Below are positions 5,865 through 11,009 of a DNA stretch of 11,009 bases, piece by piece. How positions within the stretch are numbered: the stretch's first letter is position 1; each line of letters opens with the position of its first letter. This DNA is from an uncultured Prevotella sp. (lineage in GTDB: Bacteria > Bacteroidota > Bacteroidia > Bacteroidales > Bacteroidaceae), in assembly GCA_934219025.1 (NCBI GenBank), contig CAKQDG010000079.1, positions 1 through 11,009 on the forward strand. Direction: 5' to 3'. The notes beneath the pieces were generated by a model. That model worked only from the letters and a program-made list of their open reading frames with translations. It did no database searches and was not told where the DNA came from. Both the position numbers and the translations under genes were made by a program.

Positions 5865-7178
5865 ATGGAATATAAGTATTTTCCGCATACCGACGGACAA
5901 ATCTCTGAAATGCTGAAAGTTTCAGGGGTAGAATCTCTTGACGGCCTTTATGCAGATGTTCCGCCTGAAATACGTTTCAAAGAGGAGTACAACTTGCCTG
6001 AAGCGATGAGTGAGACTGAAATTAGGCAATTCTTCCAGAAACTTGGTGATAAAAACAAACAACTTGTGTGTTTTGCCGGTTCTGGAGTCTACGACCATTA
6101 TTGTCCGGCTGTAGTTGAGCGCATTGTGCAACGTTCTGAATATCTCACTTCTTACACGCCATATCAGGCAGAGATTTCTCAGGGAACGCTGCATTATATT
6201 TTTGAATATCAGTCGATGATGGCAGAGCTTACGGGAATGGACGTGTCAAACGCCTCGATGTATGACGGTACAACTGCCACTGCCGAGGCTGCTATGATGG
6301 CTATTGCCGCGACTAAAAAGTGTAATACCGTTCTTGTGTCGGAAACTGTTGATGGTAAAATTCTTGATGTGGTCAAGACTTATGCGCATTTTCATGGCTT
6401 CGACATCGTGATGGTTGCCGAAGATGGCGGTGTAACAGACAAGACTGATTTTGAAAGGAAAATGTCGGGTGGGGGAGTTGCCGGCGTTATCGTTCAGCAA
6501 CCAAACCGCTATGGCATTGTTGAAGATTATGCAGGCTTTGCCGACGTGGCTCATACAAACAAGGGACTGCTCATAATGAATAGTGTGGCATCAGACCTTG
6601 CTGTTCTTAAAACGCCTGCCGAATGGGGGGCTGACATCGCTGTGGGCGACGCACAGAGCCTTGGCGTTCCGATGCAGTTCGGCGGACCCTACGTGGGGTA
6701 TATGTGCTGCACGGAAAAATTGATAAGAAAGATGCCGGGACGTATTGTGGGTATGACAAAAGACTCTCGCGGACAGCGTGCTTTCGTATTGACATTACAG
6801 GCTCGCGAACAGCATATCCGAAGGCAAAAGGCAACGTCAAACATTTGTTCCAACCAGAGTCTTATGGCTTTGTTCGTAACTGTATATATGGCTGTTATGG
6901 GTAAAAGTGGTGTAAAGGAAGCCGCAGAACTGTCGTATGCCGGTGCTCATTATCTTTATGACAAGCTTATTGAAACCGGTAAGTTCAAAGCTAAGTTCCA
7001 GAGACCTTTCTTCAATGAATTCTGTGTGGAATATGCCGGTGATGTTGATGAACTGCAGCACAAATTTATCGACAACGGCTTTATGGGCGGAGTAAAGGTA
7101 GACGAACATACTGTTATGTTTGCCGTTACGGAACAGCGTACTAAAGAAGAGATTGATAACCTTGTAAAATTAGTCTGA
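5865..7178 (+). CDS. gcvPA: Glycine dehydrogenase (decarboxylating) alpha subunit, P-protein N-terminal half
   Basis: Together with GcvPB this forms the P-protein, which decarboxylates glycine with pyridoxal phosphate and passes the aminomethyl group to lipoyl-H-protein. The alpha subunit corresponds to the N-terminal half of fused P-proteins; it helps build the active site and the interface but lacks the PLP lysine. At 437 residues it matches the split-type alpha length. Typical blocks are YFPHTDGQISEML (5-17), FAGSGVYDHYCPAVV (70-84), SYTPYQAEISQGTLHYIFEY (96-115), MYDGTTATAEAA (132-143), GDAQSLGVPMQFGGPYVGYM (around 263-282) and MPGRIVGMTKDSRGQRAF. No large piece is missing. It ends 2 nt before gcvPB, consistent with tightly coupled translation of the two subunits. 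Confidence 0.96.
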   Translation: MEYKYFPHTDGQISEMLKVSGVESLDGLYADVPPEIRFKEEYNLPEAMSETEIRQFFQKLGDKNKQLVCFAGSGVYDHYCPAVVERIVQRSEYLTSYTPYQAEISQGTLHYIFEYQSMMAELTGMDVSNASMYDGTTATAEAAMMAIAATKKCNTVLVSETVDGKILDVVKTYAHFHGFDIVMVAEDGGVTDKTDFERKMSGGGVAGVIVQQPNRYGIVEDYAGFADVAHTNKGLLIMNSVASDLAVLKTPAEWGADIAVGDAQSLGVPMQFGGPYVGYMCCTEKLIRKMPGRIVGMTKDSRGQRAFVLTLQAREQHIRRQKATSNICSNQSLMALFVTVYMAVMGKSGVKEAAELSYAGAHYLYDKLIETGKFKAKFQRPFFNEFCVEYAGDVDELQHKFIDNGFMGGVKVDEHTVMFAVTEQRTKEEIDNLVKLV

Positions 7179-7180
7179 CT

Positions 7181-8632
7181 ATGAACAATAGATTATACGG
7201 AAATCTGATATTTGAACTGTCGCATCCGGGCAGAAAGGGATATTCGCTTCCTAAAAACAGTTTCGGAGACTATGCCGTTCCTCAAGATATGCGTCGCGAA
7301 AAGGATGCTGAACTTCCAGAATGTGACGAGATGACGGTGGTTAGACACTACACCAACCATAGTGGCAATAACTTCGGTGTGGACAACGGGTTCTATCCCT
7401 TGGGCAGTTGCACAATGAAATATAATCCTGCCATCAACGAGGAAGTTGCCTCGTTGCCACAATTCAAGCATCTTCATCCTTTGCAGCCGGCAGAAACGGT
7501 TGAAGGCGCTTTGGATGTGTGCCGGAATCTGCGCAGGTGTCTTTCTGAAATCACCGGTCTTGCTGATTTTACGCTGAACCCGTTTGCCGGTGCGCATGGC
7601 GAACTGACCGGACTGATGGTTATCCGTCAATATCATGAGAGCAGAGCAGACATGAAGCGCACTAAGGTGATTGTGCCGGATTCTGCCCATGGCACCAATC
7701 CCGCTTCGGCAGCAGTTTGCGGACTTGATGTCGTGGAGGTGAAAAGCACGGCAGACGGTATTGTTGATGTTGAAGATCTGAAGGGACTTCTCGATGATAC
7801 TGTTGCTGCGATGATGATGACAAATCCTAACACGCTCGGACTCTTTGAACGTAATATTCCGGAGATTGCGCGGCTCGTGCACGAATGTGGAGCACTGATG
7901 TATTACGATGGTGCAAATCTCAATCCAATGCTTGGAGTTTGTCGCCCGGGCGATATGGGATTTGACGTGATGCATATCAATCTGCATAAGACTTTCTCAA
8001 CACCTCATGGCGGCGGCGGTCCTGGCAGCGGACCGGTTGGAGTGAGAAAGGGCTTGGAACAGTTCCTGCCTGAGAACTGCCACTCTTCACGCCATTCGGC
8101 AATACCTTCTTTGAGCAAAGTTTCCGTAGGTCCTTATCATGGCAATTTCGGAGTCATTATGAAGGCTTATGCATACATCTTGTCTCTTGGCAAGGAATAC
8201 ATCAAATATGTGGGTCCGTTGGCAACACTCAATGCTAACTACATCAAGGAATCTTTGAAGGATGTATATGAACTGCCGATAAAAGGTTTGTGCAAGCATG
8301 AGTTCGTGTTTAACGGACTTGCCGACAAATCCACTGGAGTAACCACGATGGATGTTGCCAAGCGATTGCTTGATTATGGCTATCACGCTCCTACGATATA
8401 TTTCCCTCTGCTCTTCCACGAATCGCTCATGATAGAGCCTACCGAGAGTGAGAGCAAGGAAACGATAGACGGCTTTATCGCCGTGATGCGCCAGATTGCG
8501 GATGAGGCTAAGAACAATCCTGATGTGTTGAAGTCTGCACCCCACAATACGCCTATCGGAAGAGTTGATGATGTTCTTGCAGCAAAACATCCAATAGTAA
8601 CCTACAGACAGATGTTGGCAGATGGAGAATAA
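7181..8632 (+). CDS. gcvPB: Glycine dehydrogenase (decarboxylating) beta subunit, P-protein C-terminal half
   Basis: The beta subunit carries the PLP site of the split P-protein. In this 483-residue protein the N-terminal GNLIFELSHPGRKGYSLP (7-24) is the standard GcvPB opening; FYPLGSCTMKYNP (71-83), FAGAHGELTGL (135-145), PDSAHGTNPASA (166-177) and YYDGANLNPMLG (241-252) follow. The PLP-binding lysine is Lys270 in NLHKTFSTPHGGGGPGSGPV (267-286), where a glycine-rich loop follows it as usual. The C-terminal part contains FNGL and the block YHAPTIYFPLLFHESLMIEP, which are normal for the family. The gene overlaps lpdA by 11 nt and follows gcvPA after 2 nt, so the three are surely cotranscribed. 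Nothing suggests decay of the active site. Confidence 0.97.
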   Translation: MNNRLYGNLIFELSHPGRKGYSLPKNSFGDYAVPQDMRREKDAELPECDEMTVVRHYTNHSGNNFGVDNGFYPLGSCTMKYNPAINEEVASLPQFKHLHPLQPAETVEGALDVCRNLRRCLSEITGLADFTLNPFAGAHGELTGLMVIRQYHESRADMKRTKVIVPDSAHGTNPASAAVCGLDVVEVKSTADGIVDVEDLKGLLDDTVAAMMMTNPNTLGLFERNIPEIARLVHECGALMYYDGANLNPMLGVCRPGDMGFDVMHINLHKTFSTPHGGGGPGSGPVGVRKGLEQFLPENCHSSRHSAIPSLSKVSVGPYHGNFGVIMKAYAYILSLGKEYIKYVGPLATLNANYIKESLKDVYELPIKGLCKHEFVFNGLADKSTGVTTMDVAKRLLDYGYHAPTIYFPLLFHESLMIEPTESESKETIDGFIAVMRQIADEAKNNPDVLKSAPHNTPIGRVDDVLAAKHPIVTYRQMLADGE

Positions 8633-9971
8633 ATATGATTTAATAATTATCGGTGGCGGTCCTGGTGGATACAAGACTGCCACCTATGCAGCATCAAAGG
8701 GATATAAAGTCCTTTTGGCTGAAAAGGCAGAACTTGGCGGCACGTGTCTGAATCATGGCTGTATTCCAACCAAGACGTATGCACGCCATGCCGAGATAGT
8801 TCAGACTCTGCGGAATGCAGAAACCTTTGGACTTGACAATCTTTCTTTTTCCTTTAACTTTCAGAAGGCTTTCGAGCGCAAGAATGTTGTTGTTGAAAGT
8901 CTCCGTCAGGGCATAGCTTCTTTGCTTTCCGTTCCGGAGATTACATTGGTGAAAGGATGTGCTGTGCTGAGGTCTGCCAATTCAATAGTTGTCGATGACA
9001 AGGAATATTTCGCAAAAAACATTATCATAGCAACAGGCTCCTCTTCAAAAACTCTTCCGCTCGAGGATTTGTCTTCTGATATGGTGTGCGATTCCACTTG
9101 GCTTTTGGATTCGCCTACTTTGCCCGGGCGTATCTGTATCGTCGGGGCTGGAGTTATCGGTATGGAATTTGCCAGCATCCTCAATTCTTTTGGCTGCGAG
9201 GTGAGTGTCGTGGAATATATGAAGGAGTGTCTTCCGGCTCTTGACTGTGAAATTGCCAAACGCCTGCGCAAGTGTCTCGAAAAGCGTGGCGTGGCGTTCT
9301 ATATGCAGTCTTCGCTGATTGCAGCATCAAACGGTAGCGTTGCTTTCAGCAGAAAAGACAAGGAAACGAAACTTGATGTAGACAAAGTCCTGCTTGCTGT
9401 AGGAAGAAAGCCCAATGTCGAGGGACTGGGACTTGACGCCGTGGGCATTTCTTATGACAAGGGGGGAATAAAGGTTAATGAAAATATGCAGACCAACATT
9501 CCAACCGTCTTTGCTATAGGCGATGTGAACGGCAGACAGATGCTTGCCCATGCTGCTGAAATGCAAGGCAAGAGGGTGGTGGATTATATCGTTGCTTCGG
9601 AAACGGGAGAGAAATCAAAGCTTGCAGATGATATCCGTCTTGACATTATGCCTGCCGCAATATTCACTAATCCGGAAGCTGCATGTGTAGGCAAAACGGA
9701 AGAACAGCTTAAAAACGATGGAATAGAGTATGTTTGCAAGAAGCATTATTATCGTGCCAACGGCAAAGCCGTGGCAATGGGCGAAACGGAAGGAATGTTG
9801 AAATTGCTTGCCCTTGCCGACGGAAAAATCGTGGGATGCCATGTCTATGGTGCCCATGCTGCCGACCTTGTTCAGGAGGTCAGCGCCCTTATGTGTAGGG
9901 ACACCACGATACAGCAGCTTCGGAATATCACGCATATTCATCCCACATTGAGTGAAGTAATTGTTGGATAA
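8622..9971 (+). CDS. lpdA: Dihydrolipoyl dehydrogenase (L-protein / E3)
   Basis: This FAD enzyme reoxidises dihydrolipoyl groups with NAD+, completing the glycine cleavage cycle; the same protein can serve 2-oxoacid dehydrogenases if the cell has them. The 449-residue protein has the FAD-binding IIIGGGPGGY (8-17), the redox disulfide Cys42/Cys47 in GGTCLNHGCIPTK (39-51), ATGS (137-140), the NAD-binding GAGVIGMEF (175-183), the second FAD motif FAIGDVNG (297-304), and the dimerisation domain with the catalytic His440/Glu445 pair in HIHPTLSE. All redox and binding residues are present. The start ATG at 8622 lies inside the last codons of gcvPB and gives the usual short run before the GxGxxG motif; no later in-frame ATG fits. 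The position as last gcv gene implies a copy devoted to this operon. Confidence 0.96.
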   Translation: MENKYDLIIIGGGPGGYKTATYAASKGYKVLLAEKAELGGTCLNHGCIPTKTYARHAEIVQTLRNAETFGLDNLSFSFNFQKAFERKNVVVESLRQGIASLLSVPEITLVKGCAVLRSANSIVVDDKEYFAKNIIIATGSSSKTLPLEDLSSDMVCDSTWLLDSPTLPGRICIVGAGVIGMEFASILNSFGCEVSVVEYMKECLPALDCEIAKRLRKCLEKRGVAFYMQSSLIAASNGSVAFSRKDKETKLDVDKVLLAVGRKPNVEGLGLDAVGISYDKGGIKVNENMQTNIPTVFAIGDVNGRQMLAHAAEMQGKRVVDYIVASETGEKSKLADDIRLDIMPAAIFTNPEAACVGKTEEQLKNDGIEYVCKKHYYRANGKAVAMGETEGMLKLLALADGKIVGCHVYGAHAADLVQEVSALMCRDTTIQQLRNITHIHPTLSEVIVG

Positions 9972-10022
9972 TAATTGAAACTTTATCAAAATCAGAAATT
10001 TGAATAATAATAAAAATAAGAC

Positions 10023-10886
10023 ATGAATTTTTTTAAGAAACTCTTTGGCGTAGCGCCAGAAGAAAAAGAACAAACACAAGAGGAAAAGTTGGCAGAGGCA
10101 ACGAAGAATTTTGATATTCTAAAATACGATGGCGTCAAGGCTCTGAAAACCAGTCAGTATGACTATGCCGTTGAGTGTTTCAAGCATGCGCTTGATATAA
10201 AAGAGGATTTGGAAATAAACGACTATCTCTCGCAGGCCTACACCGCACTCGGGGATTTGTCTGAGGCATACCGCCAGTTGCAGAAACTTGCTGATGCCCA
10301 ACCAGGCAATATCGACATCTTTATCCGTATGGCGCACATCGCCTATATGATGGAAGATTATGTTGTTATGGGAACGGCATGCGAGAAGGCACTCCTTGTG
10401 GATAAGGATTCTCCCGAAGCATTGTATCTGTATGCCAAATCCTGTGTCGGAACAAATGATACCGCCAATGCCGTGGCTATGCTTACAAAGGCAATATCCG
10501 TAAAGGATGATTATGCCGAGGCTTATCTGCTGCGTGGTGAGGTATTGCTTGAGGATGACAAACTCGACGAGGCCGACGAGGATGCCTCATATCTTATGGA
10601 GAAATATCCTGACAATGAGGATATCCTTATGCTCAAGGCCAATATCGAGGTGAAACGTGGCAATACGTCTGCGGCTATCGGCTATCTTTCCAAGGTCATT
10701 GAATCTAATCCTTTCCGTGTTGAGGCCTACAGACTTCGCGGCACGTTGCGCCAGCAGACTGGTGATGAATCAAGTGGGCAGGCTGATCTGGATTATGCAG
10801 ACGAACTCTCTGCCCAGCAGGAGGTTCCACAAGAGGATATTGAAAAGAAAACGCGCGAGCAATATTCAAATGCCAGTGTAATATAA
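10023..10886 (+). CDS. Tetratricopeptide repeat (TPR) protein
   Basis: This 287-residue protein is mostly helix. I count about seven TPR units of roughly 33-34 residues, near 31-64, 65-97, 98-131, 132-164, 165-197, 198-231 and 232-264. Consensus positions are clearest in YDYAVECFKHALDI (46-59), NAVAMLTKAISVKDDYAEAY (149-168) and SAAIGYLSKVIESNPFRVEA (216-235). A charged, Glu/Lys-rich segment (13-28) links a short N-terminal MNFFKKLFG, which is basic and hydrophobic but too short for a signal peptide or membrane span; the protein is probably cytosolic. TPR units bind other proteins, and no enzymatic domain is present, so the partner is unknown. It starts 51 nt after lpdA with no terminator between, so read-through from the gcv operon is plausible, and it ends at its own terminator. 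A functional tie to glycine cleavage is not shown. Confidence 0.85.
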   Translation: MNFFKKLFGVAPEEKEQTQEEKLAEATKNFDILKYDGVKALKTSQYDYAVECFKHALDIKEDLEINDYLSQAYTALGDLSEAYRQLQKLADAQPGNIDIFIRMAHIAYMMEDYVVMGTACEKALLVDKDSPEALYLYAKSCVGTNDTANAVAMLTKAISVKDDYAEAYLLRGEVLLEDDKLDEADEDASYLMEKYPDNEDILMLKANIEVKRGNTSAAIGYLSKVIESNPFRVEAYRLRGTLRQQTGDESSGQADLDYADELSAQQEVPQEDIEKKTREQYSNASVI

Positions 10887-10894
10887 ACTTGAAT

Positions 10895-10920
10895 AAATAT
10901 TATCGGAAGATAATGTTTTT
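10895..10920 (+). terminator. Intrinsic terminator after the TPR gene
   Basis: Bases 10895-10904 pair with 10909-10918 (ten pairs, one G-U at 10898/10915) around a GGAA loop, and five T follow from 10916 to 10920, partly within the stem. It begins 9 nt after the TPR stop codon. The stem is A/T-rich, so its strength is uncertain, but position and T-run fit termination of the TPR transcript and perhaps of the whole gcv operon. Confidence 0.65.
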
Positions 10921-11009
10921 AGACGAAAACCTATAAAACCCCCGATGCCGTTTTGCAAGCCTTCGGCTTATTGTATAAAGCAAGGTATGTACTTTAGAGA
11001 GCAAGCTCT
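10921..11009. other. Downstream tail with a short hairpin; no identified gene
   Basis: These 89 bases carry no recognisable gene. A short stem AAGCC (10957-10961) with GGCTT (10965-10969) encloses a TTC loop. The + frame is open from ATG 10945 to the window edge (21 codons, beginning Met-Pro-Phe-Cys-Lys-Pro), and a - frame is also open from the edge down to a stop near 10902. Either could be the edge of a small gene, but double openness over so short a stretch is weak evidence. It may also be an intergenic repeat of the kind common in these genomes. Confidence 0.3.

Noticed and set aside
7193..7987. Long minus-strand open frame opposite gcvPB (264 codons)
   Set aside because: The + strand encodes GcvPB with full motifs including the PLP lysine; the minus frame gives no recognisable protein and is a shadow of codon bias.
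9974..10002. Separate promoter for the TPR gene (ATTG at 9974-9977, GAAATTTG at 9995-10002)
   Set aside because: Both boxes deviate from TTTG and TAnnTTTG, the first T of the -7 box being G, and the spacing is 17 nt. Too weak to annotate in A/T-rich DNA.
10945..11009. Start of a new gene at the right edge
   Set aside because: Only 21 codons are visible, the opposite strand is also open, and no convincing promoter precedes it; left as an unassigned tail.

Overview
The window looks like chromosomal housekeeping DNA from a Gram-negative Bacteroidota member, most likely Bacteroidales and Prevotella-like. Supporting signs are promoter elements of the Bacteroidota type (TTTG, about 17-21 nt, TAnnTTTG) in place of the E. 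coli -35/-10, start codons without a clear Shine-Dalgarno sequence, a KdsC phosphatase for lipopolysaccharide Kdo synthesis, and the pairing of a DUF2520 Rossmann protein with kdsC. The genus is an inference from protein style, not from a search.

Left part (1-3107). The 3' end of a CoA-transferase gene on + converges with comF on -, with a long hairpin between them. comF diverges from a three-gene + unit: a small nitroreductase-like protein, a DUF2520 Rossmann protein and kdsC. The divergent promoters share one 8-bp inverted repeat. The unit ends at a strong intrinsic terminator (3049-3107), and the next promoter overlaps that terminator.

Centre (3086-9971). This is a complete glycine cleavage operon in the order lplA, gcvT, gcvH, gcvPA, gcvPB, lpdA. 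LplA attaches lipoate to Lys64 of H-protein. The P-protein (alpha and beta subunits encoded separately) decarboxylates glycine and loads the aminomethyl group on the lipoyl arm. T-protein passes the one-carbon unit to tetrahydrofolate and releases ammonia. Dihydrolipoyl dehydrogenase reoxidises the arm with NAD+. The only non-coding stretches inside the operon are short; two of them carry hairpins (5268-5299 and 5754-5834), the second being an 81-nt element with a 17-bp stem just before gcvPA.

Right part (10023-11009). A soluble protein of about seven TPR units follows lpdA without a visible terminator between them, and is followed by an intrinsic terminator. The last 90 bases hold no gene I can identify. 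No tRNA, rRNA, CRISPR array, insertion sequence or phage gene was seen. I do not see a previously undescribed system: the main interest lies in the self-contained lipoylation plus glycine cleavage operon and in the compact regulatory DNA around it.
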